Positions 1-11,370 are shown, counted from the stretch's first letter. The stretch is 64,000 nt of DNA from Dryocosmus kuriphilus (GCA_038277395.1 CM076194.1:130915230-130979229); one strand, 5' to 3'. Made by a program: numbers and translations. The notes: a model not told the origin generated them from the letters alone.

Positions 1-43
1 AATAAAAAATTCAAATGTAATAATCTCATTAAAAGTTGGTGTT

Positions 44-233
44 TTGAAATTTTACGACCCACGTAACGAATACCGAGCACGATGTGCAAGGACCAAAAAC
101 ATCCTAGCGCGAAGAGCGAGGCTTAAAGAAATCGAAGCGCGAAGCGCGACGACCACCAGACGGCGCGTCCCAGGGCGCTCATACTTCGCGCGAAGCGCGC
201 GACGAGAATGTGCCCGCGAAGCAGGCAGATTTT
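44..233 (-). repeat. GC-rich hairpin repeat, inverted copy
   Basis: This short GC-rich block in AT-rich DNA is made of near-palindromic words such as GCGCGAAGCGCG. Read on the minus strand it matches the start of the repeat at 57451-57640 almost throughout, including the segments equivalent to the words for 'gagcacgatgtgcaagg' and 'gagaatgtgcccgcgaag'. It is therefore a partial inverted copy of the dispersed family also found at 33936, 55310 and 57451. The open 75-codon frame across it is a by-product of its base composition, not a gene. Confidence 0.8.
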
Positions 234-259
234 TTAAAATACTTTCTGAAAAAGTTGAT

Positions 260-1264
260 ATAAATTTGTAATTTTTTTGGTCGGTTTTTAATATATTTTA
301 GTAAAAGCTTGTTCTAAACCTAGTGTACTGACGGTACTTTCGAAAGTATGGTACGAGACAAAGCGGAATGTTACCACCATCCTTCATTCGCACACATGAA
401 AGCATAAGCTATGGGTTGAAATCTTGATTTGTCAGTCCATTCCAGGTTTTTTCCTTCCTTCGACGTTCCCCTCGGCGGCATCTTTTGTCGTGTAACCGAT
501 TCTTTCTTTCTAACATTTTTTCAGACCTGCCTACTCTCATTAAATCTAGAAATATTCATAAAGGGTTTTCTGACGAAATATTTACCCGATTAAATTTTTA
601 TAAAGTGTACTTTTATCACGTTACAAAAGTGCACATTTTAAGCCATGAACGAACTTTCTATCCTCATTACTTTCCAAGATGATATGTTTGTGAAAAACAG
701 TCGCTAAATAGTAAACCATTTCATATTTCGGAATTCGGGAATGTGTATCGTATTCTAGACACCTTGAGGAATGTCGCTGATCTTTTTTCAGAAGTTTCAT
801 GCCTTCAAGCACGTTTTGGGAACAAGTCAAAGTCAAGGCTAAAAAAAAGCACCTTCAAAACCTTGTTTTGCAGCATATTTTACCTCACAGCTATTGTTAA
901 AGCATTTTCAGGACTAGAGTCTTTATATCGTTCAACTCAGGGGACTTTAAGCTTTCACGGCTGTTTGACTAAAATATTCTGCAATTTTTCTAGTTCAAGC
1001 TGGAGGTGAAGAAAGTGAGGGGCCTCTACTTTTGTCCCCGACATAAGTTTTCTATTCCGAATACAATTTAGATTCGACCAATTGATTAAATTATCCTATA
1101 TTTATTTTGTTCTATTGTTAAAGGCTAAAGATTTTAATTTTAATTTATTAACCATTTTGAGCTTATTGAGTAATTTTTTAATTTCGTGATGTGGATAGTT
1201 CATTGAAAGTTAAGAAAATTATCTATATAATATTTTGGTTTTTAATTATAATTGAATTTGTTAT
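260..1264. other. No recognisable feature
   Basis: AT-rich sequence without a coding stretch I can recognise. If the Polinton interpretation is right, this lies upstream of its polymerase gene and may hold the missing 5' part of that gene and one element terminus, but I could not identify a terminal inverted repeat. Confidence 0.4.
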
Positions 1265-3016
1265 TTGACTTTTAGTGGTCGCACGGATCGCTATGAGTAC
1301 CCGGAGAGCATGATTAAAAAGAGATTCACGCTGCACGTGCTTCTCTCTTCGTTCTTTTCCCTGCGTGTGGACACTGTCGACGATAGGCGTTGTTTCATTG
1401 ACTCGTTAAGATTCATGGCATCTTCCTTAGAAAATTTGGTATACTCTTTCATCGAATATAAAATTGTAAGTTTAATGTTTTCTGGAATCGAGAGTGAGAA
1501 AGTTCAACTTCTTACGAGGAAACGTGTTCTTCCCTATGAATACCTACACTCATGGGCGAAACTGAAAGAAAATCAGCTTCTACCAAAAGAAAAGTTTTAC
1601 AGTACTCTGAATGACTCATTAATATGGGATGAGGAATACGAACATGCACAACAGGTACGGCGTGCATTTAATGTTAAAACTCTCGGTAAATATATGTGAA
1701 ACTATACATGAAGACTCAAGTGTTCCTCTTAGATAATGTGCTTGAAAATTTCCGAGAACAGTGTCTCAGGGCTTATGATCTCGATCCAGCACATTATTAT
1801 ACGACTCTTGGCCTGACATGGGATGCCATGCTCAAATATTCAATCTTGCTATTGGAATTCCTAACTGACATTGACATGCTATTCATGATCGAGTAAGACA
1901 AAAGAGGTCGGTGAGTTAATGCTCCAACTGATATACCATTGCCAACAATAAGTATCTACATGATAGTTTTCAATGGAAGTGGGAAGAGCATCTGGATTGT
2001 ATATTTTGATGCAAATAACCTCCCTGCCTTACGGTATTTTCGAGCGGGTTACAAACTTGGACGATATTGATTTTAATGTTCCAGATTGGTTGGTTGTTCC
2101 ACCAGTTGTGTATATACTAGAAGTTGATCTATACTATCCACCGGAGGTTCATGATGAGCACAATGATTTACCGTTCTGTTCAGAACACTAGAAACCACCG
2201 GGGTCGAATAAGGAGAAGCTTCTAACTACCTTCCTACTCAAAGAAAGGTACGTTCTTCATTACCGGGCTCTCCAAAACGCTCTTGAAAATGCACAGAAAA
2301 TTCACAGAGTACTTGGATTTAATCAATCGACGTGGCTGCAGAGTTACATAGATTTCAATACTAAAATGAGAGCAGAAGCAAAGTATGATTTCGAAAAGAA
2401 CTTGTACACATTGATGAATAATGCAGTTTACAGTAAGACAATGGAGAACGTACGAAAGTAAGTAAACGTGAAACTTGTTACAAAGTGGGAGGGTAGGTAT
2501 GGAGCAGAAGCGCTCATAGCTGAACCGCACTTTCATAGCCGAGCAATTTTCAGTGAAAATATCGTGGCCATCTTGTTGAAAAAAACAGAAGTTTTGTTCA
2601 ATAAACCAATCTATGTGGGACTCACAGTGCTGGATGTGTCTAAAATCTTAGTCTATGATTTTCACTACGGCTACATGCGTAAGAAGTATGGTAATTATTG
2701 TAAATTATTGTAAACCGATACGGATAGTTTAATATATGAAGTGAAATGTGAGGACAGTTATGCCGACGTGAAAAATAATATTCAGCAGTACGAGACATTA
2801 GATTATCCGCAAGAAAATGTTTTTAGAATGCCGCAAGAGAACAAGAAAGTTTTGGGTTTGATGAAAGACGAATGTAATGGTAAAATAATTACAGAATTTG
2901 TTAACTTGCGGAGCAAAATGTATAGTATGCGTGTCAACGGTGAAGACTTTGTTAAAAAAGCCAAAGGTGTAAAAGCGATGGTTGCTCCCCAATACTACAC
3001 AAACACACTTGCGTGA
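1265..3016 (+). pseudogene. Polinton protein-primed DNA polymerase B (decayed)
   Basis: Fragments of a family B, protein-primed polymerase of Polinton/Maverick type. In order: an N-terminal piece with FIDSLRFMASSLENLV, a stretch with LLTRKRVLPYEYLHSW, then DPAHYYTTLGLTWDAMLKYS, the FDANN polymerase box near 2010, the YIDFNTKMRAEAKYDFEKN region near 2345, a KLVTKWEGRYGAEALIA stretch near 2475, and the catalytic TDTDSL box near 2717. From 1973 to 3016 it stays in one frame, broken by stops near 2189, 2459 and 2711; the last replaces the residue just before TDTDSL. Earlier parts need frame changes near 1696 and 1900. It should have copied the element's DNA in the nucleus. It is convergent with the integrase gene to its right, a common Polinton layout. 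It is non-functional. Confidence 0.9.
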
Positions 3017-3037
3017 GGTCATTATACGATCAGCGCA

Positions 3038-3172
3038 ATGGATGTCAATGATGACGTTTTAAGTGATAGTGCAATGCCCGGTCAGAAGAGAAGAATAGAA
3101 TAATCCTCATACGTCGATAACATTTTAAGTGATAACGATGGAAAATTGTTAGATCTTCTTATAAAAGATTAG
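3038..3172 (+). pseudogene. Small acidic reading frame after polymerase B
   Basis: An ATG at 3038 opens a frame of about 44 codons with one internal stop near 3101. The product would be acidic with two similar segments (VNDDVLSDS and VDNILSDND). It lies directly downstream of the polymerase remnant. I do not know a family for it; it may be a small Polinton accessory protein or the degraded end of the polymerase gene. Confidence 0.35.
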
Positions 3173-3339
3173 GTTTTAGTTTCAAATATTAATTATAAGG
3201 TTTTCTCACTGTAAATTGTTGTAAATAGTATTTATAAGGTTTATATTGAATTAAAACAAGATATATGTCTATGTGTATATGAATTGCAAATTATATCTAT
3301 CAAAAACCTTACATCTAGTTAGTACAAGCGTAGACTTAG

Positions 3340-3560
3340 TATTATGAATCTCATAATTTATTTTAACATAAATTCATCGTTGGTTCATCTTTGGTTCAGC
3401 ATTGCATGAGTTGAATAGACATTGCACAGAGTTGATTCAATGTTACATGGAGTTGTTTCAACATTTCACAGAATCGATTCAGCATTGCTTCAACATTGGC
3501 TTATCGCTGATTCACCACAGCAGAGTTGATTGAACATAGCACAAAAGTTTAATACATATC
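3340..3560 (+). repeat. Degenerate short tandem repeat between PolB and INT
   Basis: Roughly 25-30 bp imperfect units built on words such as 'gagttgattcaatgtt' and 'cagcattgc' recur about seven times. They fill the gap between the convergent polymerase and integrase genes. No coding content seen. Confidence 0.5.
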
Positions 3561-3668
3561 TGATTTGTGCATCCAGCTGTTGTGTGAACTATCAAATTCC
3601 AACCACTTAACATATACTTTATTAAAACGTTTATTGATTAATTTTTCCACAAGTTATACGTCTGGATG

Positions 3669-4050
3669 CTACACTTTGAGAAGTTCCTGTTCATAGAATC
3701 CGCTAGCGATGTTCTGTTCTTGGTAGTCCTTGAGCTTGTACGTCACTTAATTCGTGGGCATGACATGAGCCACAATGAATATCTCTGTTGTCCAGTTGGA
3801 AGTGTATACTTTCCCAAAGACATGCTTGCGCTTGCTGACTCGAACTCTGTCATCAGCTTTGAAGTTTGGTATATTTGGTATATTCCTTCTGGGTATATTT
3901 CGCACATTTTTTAAGCTTTGCAAGAGTTCCTCTTCTTCATCAGCAGTGACATGTCTAGGCTTCATGCGGATTGATCGATGTTTTATATTGTTTTACTTGG
4001 AGATGGAAGCAGGCAAAATATTTACCCACTTTTAGTTGCCTCTCAAGCTA
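3669..4050 (-). pseudogene. Polinton integrase, C-terminal part
   Basis: The minus strand encodes the end of a Polinton retroviral-type integrase: an NIKHRSIRMKPRHVTAD segment at the end of the catalytic core, then an SH3/chromo-like tail with NFKADDRVRVSKRKHVFGK and SNWTTEIFIVAHVMPTN, and finally YKLKDYQEQNIASGFYEQE before a stop at 3669-3671. One in-frame stop follows MPTN and another interrupts the core. The catalytic residues themselves are not in this piece. The beginning of the same gene lies at 6052-6242 and 11169-11187, separated by mariner-1 and the 6243-11168 element. Confidence 0.85.
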
Positions 4051-4242
4051 AACTGTGGCCACATCTTTTTCTTGAGCGTGAAAAATTTCGGTCTCTATTT
4101 TATTTTTTTATTTAATCCTTACATGGATTTTTTATTTAATAATATAATTATAATTGTTTTAATACATTTCTTCAACAGATTCTTGATACTTATTTGACCC
4201 AAGAGGAAGAGGGATATTAAGTTACTACTAACTTTTATTAAA

Positions 4243-5290
4243 TACGAGGGGGGACCCAAAAGTAACGGGAATCGGGCTGTGGTGGGAAGAGAGAGTGGGG
4301 GAAGTCATTGCTCGACCAGGTATGCGTTAGGAAGGCGTCTCTTGAGTTAGTGTGCGAAGTTCTGTCGCTGTGAGTGTGAAATTTTGCTTCCTGTTGGGGA
4401 AATCTGCCGCGGAAACTATTGTTATGCTTCAGTCTGCTTATGGGGATGTTGCCCTAAGTAAAACTAGAGTCTATGAGTGGTTTTCACGTTTTACAAATGG
4501 AAAAATGTCAGTTGAAGACCAACCCCGTTCAGGACGCCCCATAACGTCAAGAAGTGACGAAAACATCGACAAAATCAATGCTCTCGTACGTGAAGACCGT
4601 CGCCGAACCATTGATCAACTCTGTGACATGAGTGGAATATCATGGAGTTCCATTCAGAGGATTTTATCCGAAGATTTGCACATGAATAAAGTTGCAGCCA
4701 AATTTGTCCCTCGCCTTCTCACAGGCGAGCAAAGGGAGCGTCGAGTTCAAGCATGTTTGGAGCTTCAGAATCAGTTCAAAGAGGACCCTGATTTTTTTCC
4801 AAGGTGAATACTGGTGATGAATCGTAGTGTTATGGATACGACCCCGAAACAAAGCAGCAATCAAGCCAGTGGAAGTCACCTGGCTCTCCTCGCTGCAAAA
4901 AAGCCCGCCAAGTGAAGTCAAATATCAAGACAATGCTCATTTGTTTCTTCGATTGCAGAGGTTTTGTGCACGCGGAGTTCGTTCCTCCGGGTGAAACTGT
5001 TAACCAGAAGTTTTACTTGGCAGTTTTGAAAAGATTAAGGGAAAGTATCCGAAGGAAAAGGGCAGATCTTTGGCGCGCAGGCGAACGGTTCTTTCATCAT
5101 AACAATGTGCCGGCCCACACCGCTCTCTCCGTAAAGCAGTTTTTGACCAAAAACGGCATGACACCAATCGTTCACCCCCCCTACTCACCGGATCTGGCTG
5201 AGAGGAAAGCCTTTTATCACTGTGGAGGAAGTAAAACAAAAATCGTATCAAAACCTCTAATCGGAGAGATGTTGCATGGAATTGGATGAG
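4243..5290 (+). mobile_element. Mariner-1, 3'-truncated Tc1/mariner element
   Basis: The left end 'tacgaggggggacccaaaag' resembles the terminal repeat of mariner-2 (7592), and the transposase remnant follows in the same orientation. No matching right terminal repeat is visible: recognisable sequence ends near 5275 and runs into unrelated DNA. It lies inside the presumed Polinton integrase gene. Confidence 0.75.
4352..5275 (+). pseudogene. Mariner transposase pseudogene (GVQW3-like)
   Basis: Helix-turn-helix part shows VKFCFLLGKSAAETIVMLQ and RVYEWFSRFTNGKMSVEDQP, followed by SGISWSSIQRILSEDLHMN. A frameshift near 4797 precedes the first catalytic motif, where DESW has become DES-stop near 4826. 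The catalytic core resumes with SNIKTMLICFFDCRG. The second catalytic Asp is changed (HHNN where mariner-2 has HHDN). About 45 bp holding the third Asp and the following FFLFP block are deleted after YSPDLA near 5200; the frame then shifts to a stretch similar to the C terminus. It is related to, but distinct from, mariner-2. It cannot be active. Confidence 0.85.
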
Positions 5291-6050
5291 GATATTAAAT
5301 GGTTTGGGCGGAGAACAAGGAAATGTACCTTGCAGACAGCTAAACCGGAAACACTGTGAACAAAGTGCTCTGATCTTCTGAACCTGCAGAGCTGGAGGGT
5401 TGTGTTGAATGGCTTATCGCGCCGACGAGAGAGAAGAGAGACATGTGGCCCTCGTAGAGGCTGGAGTCTGAAAGAATCTTTTCCTTTGGAGCAGCGACTC
5501 TCTTAACTCGCTAGCCCGCTTCTCGAGGGTGGGGTGCTCTTAAACAGTGGGGTAAGTCAATTGTGGGCCTGAACCCCGCATTTCCATATTTATACTTCTT
5601 GTTTGTACTATGTGACTTGGGGGGGGGGGGGGGGGGGGTCATATTAACAGTGATATAAGTTGAGAAAATGATATTGAACATAATATTATAAATGAAAAAC
5701 CGAAATCACAATCAGGAAATTAATCATTTATTTAAAATTTTCATAAATTTTCTATTTTTATGAGGTTTCCCAATTTGACGTGTACGATTTTGGGGCGGTC
5801 ATGACCCCTACGACCCCTCACCCTCTGTCGGATGGCCACTGGCGTCTGCTTACCTCTATTACCTATACGTATTTAAATAAAAGACTTTGTTTTATTTAAT
5901 TATTGAATTACAGAAAATACTGTCCCGTTAAAGGTGAACGATAAGTCGTTCACAGATTTAAGCCTTTAGATTACTATGCGCTGAGTAGAGATTGAACCTG
6001 TATTGTTGCATAAGATTTTAAAAATGTGCAATACAAAATTCTTACCCTTT
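5290..6050. other. Unassigned sequence between mariner-1 and integrase remnant
   Basis: About 270 bp of higher-GC sequence (5300-5570) that looks like a piece of another element, then AT-rich DNA. It contains the poly-G tract at 5619-5638. It should include the middle of the Polinton integrase if that survives, but I cannot recognise it. Confidence 0.4.
5619..5638 (+). repeat. Poly-G tract (20 G)
   Basis: An uninterrupted run of twenty G. Similar runs of G or C occur at 19272, 22227, 32342, 53761, 59082 and 59158. Confidence 0.95.
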
Positions 6051-6051
6051 G

Positions 6052-6242
6052 TCAGTGTGTAAGTTTTTTGGTACACGACCCTGTACTAGTACAGATTGCA
6101 TTGCTGTACTGAAATCTGACCCACTCTTGCATTTCACCCAAATCTGCCTTCCACGTCTCATCTATACTGCGCCTTTGCACGCGACGACGTGGATAATTCT
6201 TTCTACCAGGTTTATGCAATTCCGCGACTACTGCCAAATTCT
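6052..6242 (-). pseudogene. Polinton integrase, N-terminal part
   Basis: Minus-strand frame reading VVAELHKPGRKNYPRRRV then SIDETWKADLGEMQ. This is the start of a Polinton integrase: the basic ELH.P.R.N..RR segment followed by the W.ADL.EM block that holds the first catalytic Asp. Similarity fades after about 6110. The frame continues rightwards to the edge of the 6243-11168 element; the missing first codons, including an ATG at 11185-11187, lie on the far side of that element and keep the same frame. The C-terminal end is at 3669-4050. Confidence 0.75.
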
Positions 6243-7287
6243 AGGTGTCTCAAGCTGGCACAACCACGCTATCATATTAAAAGTCTTTTGATATGATAAT
6301 TTAATGCTAATTTAGTGATAATTTTGTAGAATAATCGCAAATTTTGTGCTTTTGGATTTTTCGAAAAAACATGCAGTTGTGCTGACTTGAAGTTAAGCTG
6401 GCACAACCACACATGAAAAAATTCAAAAATCGCATTTATCAATATCGCATAATTTACTAATCATTCAGTGCTAATTTTGTACCATAATCGCAAACTTTTG
6501 GCTTTTGAATTTTTCGAGAAAAGCATGTGATCGCGCTGGCCTGACGTCAAGCTGGCACGGCAAAACAACACAAAAAATGCAAAAAATCGCATTTTTCAGA
6601 ATTGCATAGTTTAGTACACATTTAGTGCTAGTTCTGTACTATAGTCGAAAATTTTGTACTTTTGAATTTTGTGAAAAAATTATTGATTTCGCTGATTTAG
6701 TATCAGCTGCAGTACACCAAAACTAGGCTCGAATTTTGTTGAGACAGCATGAAACTTGGTATATGCGTCCTTTTTGAAATAAAAAAAGTTTGGTTTTTTT
6801 TTTTGAAAAATATGGTGAGTATTTTCGAAGAAATACGTTTTTGAAAATACTCAAAAAAATGGTTCAAAATAATAAAGAATTGAAAAGGAAGTTTTGTAGT
6901 CGTTTATTAAATATTTTCCATTTTAAAAAACACCTTCTTCATCGCTTCTTCAACGTTGATGATCCTGCTCTCGAAATCACGCATTGATATTTGAGAATAC
7001 TTAGAGTAGGAATCTTAGGAAATCAAAATTTAATCTAAACTTAATTAATTTAGCTTTCTGTTATCAGTTCACTTGATAGTATGCAGCCGCATGATAACAC
7101 CATATCAACATCAGTCCGAAATATAGTTTACTTTCTAATGCTCGAGAGTTAATGCTGATACTTATACAGTATCCAGAACTTAAGAACCCGTTACTTGATT
7201 TATATACATATAAGTAAAATATGTATTATATTGTTTAGCCTAACGATGCGAATACTGATCATCTGATCTCCGTTTGTATTATTAATG
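6243..7287 (+). repeat. Left terminal inverted repeat arm
   Basis: Matches the reverse complement of 10037-11168 with scattered differences; the right arm has an extra stretch of about 90 bp near 10420-10520. Within the first 470 bp are three tandem units of about 143-154 bp, each with GCTGGCAC (6254, 6397, 6551), and a TGACGTCA or degenerate version next to the second and third. Further in, blocks such as 'tcgaattttgttgagacagc' at 6730 are exactly mirrored in the other arm. Confidence 0.85.
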
Positions 7288-7591
7288 CGTGTGCAATGAA
7301 AACTTCCCCACACTAATTGCGAAAACTTTCGTGTTCTATTCGTGCTTAAATTTTATGATCATATCCGTCCTCCATACACTTAATAACAATACACACTGTA
7401 CCTGCTACATACCACTATCTAAACCCAGTCGTAATTTTATCTAGATTAATTCATTTTGTGACCTAAGGATAACAGCGTGAAGCCACGTGCGATCTGTAAG
7501 CGACATAACATCTAGATGGAATTCAATCATCACGGCGGAACACAGAGAAAGAAAAATAAGGAAGATAGGATTGTAAATGTCGAATTCATTA

Positions 7592-8917
7592 TACGAGGGC
7601 CTACCCAAAAGAAACCGAACTGATGTTGTGGGGAGCGGAGTTGTTGCAGTACCGGGTTTTTGCCGGTAGGTGCGTGTAGAGGCACTTTTCACCAGTTAGT
7701 ATGCCAACTGCTATCACTGTGTAAGGTTGCATTTGGTGTGTGTAATTTTTTTTGTGACTGTTGCTTTGCGCGCTCGTCGTTTTTTGTGATGGTTGATTTT
7801 CGTGATCAGCGTGCCAACGTGAGGTTTTGCTTCCTGCTCGGGAAAACGGGCACAGAAACTCTTCAAATGTTAAAAGCGGCCTACAAGGATGATGCTATGG
7901 GAGAAACTCAAGTGTTCGAGGGGTTTTCTCGTTTTAAAAGTGGGGAAATGTCAATTGACGACCAACCTCGCTCTGGACGTCCTTCGACGGCCCGAACCGA
8001 CGAAAATGTTGAAAAAATTCGTGAAATCATCCTGGAAGATCGACGAAGGACATCGAAGAAGTTGTGGAGAAATCTGGCGTGAGTTGGAGTTCAGTACAGA
8101 GAATTCTAAGTGAAGATTTGGGGATGAGAAGGGTGGCTGCAAAATTTGTTCCTCGACTGCTGACTGCAGAGCAAAAACAAGGCCGCGTGCAAGCATGCTC
8201 TGCTTTGAAGGAGGAATTCCAAAATGATCCAAACTTTTTTTTCAAGGTCATAACAGGTGACGAATCGTGGTGTTATGGATACGATCCTGAAACTAAGCAA
8301 CAGTCAAGTCAATGGAAGACTCAAAATTCGCCTCGCCCTAAAAAAGCTCGTCAGGTGAGGTCAAACATTAAGACGATGCTCATTTGTTTTTTCGATGTGA
8401 GAGGAGTCGTCCATTCAGAATTTGTTCCACCGGGTCAGACAGTTAATCAGGCATTTTACCTGGAAGTCTTGAAAAGATTGCGCAACAGTTTACGACGGAA
8501 AAGGCCTGATTTGTGGTAGTCGGGGGACTGGTTTTTCCACCACGACAACGCCCCTGCTCACACAGCTCTTTCTGTGCGCCGATTTTTGACCAAAAATAGC
8601 ATGGCCACTGTTCCTCACCCACCGTATTTACCCGATTTAGCCCCCTGTGACTTTTTTTTATTCCCCCGAATGAAAAGGGACATGAAAGGAAAGCGTTTTG
8701 CGAACGTAGCTGAAGTGAAGGAAAAAACGACGGAGGCGCTGTCAAGCATCACAAAAGAGGAATTTAAAAAATGTTTCGAACAATGGAATAAAAGATTAGA
8801 TAAGTGTATTGTCTCCAATGGAGAGTACTTTGAAGGAGATTAAATGTTTTTTGTAGAAAAATCAAAATAATAACTTTGTACAAAAGTAGTTCGGTTTCTT
8901 TTGGGTAGGCCCTCGTA
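7592..8917 (+). mobile_element. Mariner-2, near-complete DD34D mariner
   Basis: Perfect 28-30 bp inverted termini beginning 'tacgagggcctacccaaaag' and ending with the reverse complement, flanked by TA on both sides (7590-7591 and 8918-8919). The element is 1.3 kb, the normal mariner size. It sits in the centre of the inverted-repeat element and is therefore younger than that insertion. Confidence 0.95.
7789..8843 (+). pseudogene. Mariner transposase, DD34D (GVQW3-like)
   Basis: About 350 codons from the ATG at 7789. Helix-turn-helix region VRFCFLLGKTGTETLQMLK, then GVSWSSVQRILSEDLGMRR, then the catalytic core: Asp in VITGDESWCYGYDPE, Asp in WFFHHDNAPAHTA, and Asp in LAPCDFFLFPRMK, 34 residues after the second, which defines DD34D mariners. 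Only two lesions are visible: a one-base loss near 8047-8063 and an in-frame TAG at about 8518 just before WFFHHDN. All three catalytic Asp codons are intact. It would bind the terminal repeats and cut and paste the element, but this copy is broken. Confidence 0.92.
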
Positions 8918-8919
8918 TA

Positions 8920-10036
8920 TGCCAAAATTTAAGAAGGATGTCAAGCTTCTAATTTGAAAACATTGAAATTTAAAAAGACTTAAAATCTGATAAAGTTTGA
9001 ATTTCAAATAAAAATTTTCCGTGCATTTCGAATACTTAGAATAGTGGCTTTATATCTTCATTATATTCGTTGATCATTTGTAGTATATATGTTTGAACTG
9101 CTAAAATATAACCGGTAGCTGCTGAGTTATAATATGCAAGAAGAGAGTTTTTACACTCTTTCCCTTGCGTTTACATGAGAAAAATATAGGAGTCTTAATT
9201 TTACTTTTTTTAACAATTATTTTTAAGTATCGTCAAATTAAGTTTGATAAAGTACGTTGATTTCAAAATTATTCTGTCTTTTATTTTTAAGCCATTCTCA
9301 TATAATGAAGACCAAAAGAAATAATAAGTTTTATTGAGACTGGTTTTTGTGTGTAACAGATTTATTGTTACGAATACTGTCTTTTTTCCGAAAAGTAATT
9401 GTTATATTATTATAATTTTGTGTCGGTGCAAGAAGTGCCTTAATAGTTTTAGCAGGATTTACAAATTATTATAGTAAATGGCGAGGTTCTAAATGGGAAA
9501 GTAATGTGGTCCGAATCTAAGGGTTTTATAATAGTGACCAGGTGTTCACAATCGTCGCAACAGTTTATGACTGCATTCACCTGAAATCAGGTACTCCTTC
9601 CTACTTTCTACTTTACAAGGGTTAAGCTGATTTGTTCCCTTTATTTTCGAATACCATAGCAAATTCTAATTTTCCTTAGAAATTTAATTCGACAGAAATT
9701 GCTGCAAAACTGGCAGACTCCATTCTGTTTAATTTACAATAAATTTTTGCTGTCACCTTCAATATATTGCATGCATTTTTTTGAGCATATGCACAAAACA
9801 ATGATTCACATTAAGATTTACGTAATTATATTATTTCTGGATTTATGCTAGAAAAACTTTTTAATACAATTGTCAATGACTTTCAGAAAATAGAAATTAT
9901 ATACAAGAAACTAATGCAATTTGTTTAGAATTTTCGAAACAACTATATTTTACATAGAATATTTGTATTTGTATTTATTTATGCTAAGTTCCTAAGGCTA
10001 AATAGCCCCCTAAGGAGCAAAACATACACATAGTAA
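8920..10036. other. Centre of inverted-repeat element, no gene recognised
   Basis: AT-rich, without a convincing coding stretch. Around 9955-10030 a reversed LINE-tail-like segment occurs (reverse strand: a gggctatttagcc hairpin word followed by repeated ATAAATAAATA). If the element ever carried a transposase between its arms, it has been lost or decayed beyond recognition here and at 7288-7589. Confidence 0.45.
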
Positions 10037-11168
10037 TTAATAATACAAACAGAGATCAGATGATCAGTATATGAATCACTACGCTAAACAATATAATACA
10101 TATTTTACTTATATATAAATTAAGTAACGGGAACAGAGTTCTAGATACTGTATGTATAAGTATCAGCATTAACACTCGAGCATTAGAAAGTAGACTATAT
10201 TTCGGTCTGATGTTGATATAATGTTATTGTGCTGCTGCATGCTATCAAGTCGACTGCTAACAGAACGCAAAATTAATTAAGTTTAGATTAAATTTTGATT
10301 TTCTAATATTTCTACTCTAAGTATTCGAAAATACCAATGCATGATTTCGAGAGCAGGATCATCAACGCTGAAGACGTGACGAAAAGGGTATTCTTTAAAA
10401 TGGAAAATATTTAAATATTTCGCCAAATAAGTTGTTTATATGGATGGTTATTGTGTTAACATGAATATAAGGTTACTGCTTAGTGTCAGGAATTCGCTTT
10501 AAAGAATTTCTCCTCGAAAACTTCTACATTTCAATTCTTTGATATTTTGAACCATTTTTTTTCAGTATTTTCAAAAACGTATTTTTTTGAAAATACTCAC
10601 CATATTTTTCGAAAAAAACTCCTACTTTTTTAATTCAAAAAGAACACATATATCAATTTTCATGCTGTCTCAACAAAATTCGAGCCTAGTTTTGGTGTAC
10701 TGCAGCTGATACTAAATGAGCGGAATCAATATTTTTTTTACAAAATTCAAAAGTACAAAATTTGCGACTATAGTACAAATTTAGCACTAAATGAGTACTA
10801 AGCTATGCAATTTTGAAAAATGTGATTTTTGCATTTTTTGTAATGTGTGGCCGTGCCAGCTTGACGTCAGGCCAGAGCGATAACATGCTTTCTCGAAAAA
10901 TTAAAAAGCACAAAATTTGCAATTATGTCACAAAATTAGTACCGAATGAGCGCTCAATTCTGCAATATCGAAAAATGTGATTTTTTCATTTTTTTCCATG
11001 TGTGGTCGTGCCAGCTTGATGTCAAGCCAGCACCACCGCATGTTTTTCGAAAAGTTCAAAAGCACAAAATTTGCGATTATGATACAAAATTAGCATTAAA
11101 TGAGCACTAAATTATGTTCACAAAAAAATTTGAATATGATAATGTGGTTGTGCCAGTTTGACGCACAT
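10037..11168 (-). repeat. Right terminal inverted repeat arm
   Basis: Reverse complement of 6243-7287. Three subterminal GTGCCAGCTTGA-type units lie near 10855, 11008 and 11150, again about 145-155 bp apart; a perfect TGACGTCA is near 10862. Confidence 0.85.
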
Positions 11169-11179
11169 CCAAATTTTCC

Positions 11180-11370
11180 TTACTCATTCTCGAGGACGTT
11201 TAGTTGAGCGTCCAATTGAGCAATGAGTTCAGTGTTACTGACTAACAATTCTTTTCGGGTATCAATCTGCAAGTTCTTCAGTTTCTCGTGATTGATTCTT
11301 CGAGGATACGTATCATCAAATGATTACTGACAATTTCTGTTTGCATACCCAGGTGGTATTGCTAGTCCTC
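11180..11370 (-). pseudogene. Coiled-coil C terminus of a Polinton gene
   Basis: Minus-strand frame with INHEKLKNLQIDTRKELLVS and NTELIAQLDAQLNVLENE before a TAA at 11180-11182. The sequence is heptad-like. Its stop overlaps the integrase start codon (11185-11187) in the usual tight Polinton packing. Its upstream part is cut by the R1-clade LINE at 11373; I infer that it continues at 15116 on the other side. Confidence 0.5.
11185..11187 (-). other. Start codon of the split Polinton integrase
   Basis: A minus-strand ATG whose frame runs for a few codons to the element edge at 11169 and resumes in frame at 6242 once the 6243-11168 insertion and one copy of the target duplication are ignored. 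It overlaps the end of the coiled-coil gene. Confidence 0.6.

Larger units (their letters stand above)
6243..11168. mobile_element. 4.9 kb element with ~1 kb terminal inverted repeats
   Basis: Two arms of about 1.0-1.1 kb in opposite orientation enclose 2.7 kb of centre, of which 1.3 kb is mariner-2. The outer ends share the GCTGGCACAACCAC words. Flanks are 'ccaaattct' (6234-6242) and 'ccaaatttt' (11169-11177), a likely 9-bp (or 8-bp) target duplication. The two flanks read as one continuous integrase start if the element is removed. No transposase of its own is recognisable. A 9-bp duplication with long inverted repeats would fit a Mutator-like element, but hAT, P or Merlin type (8-9 bp) cannot be excluded. 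Confidence 0.75.

Noticed and set aside
44..271. 75-codon Arg-rich open frame
   Set aside because: It lies in the GC-rich hairpin repeat and follows its composition; the other copies have no corresponding frame.
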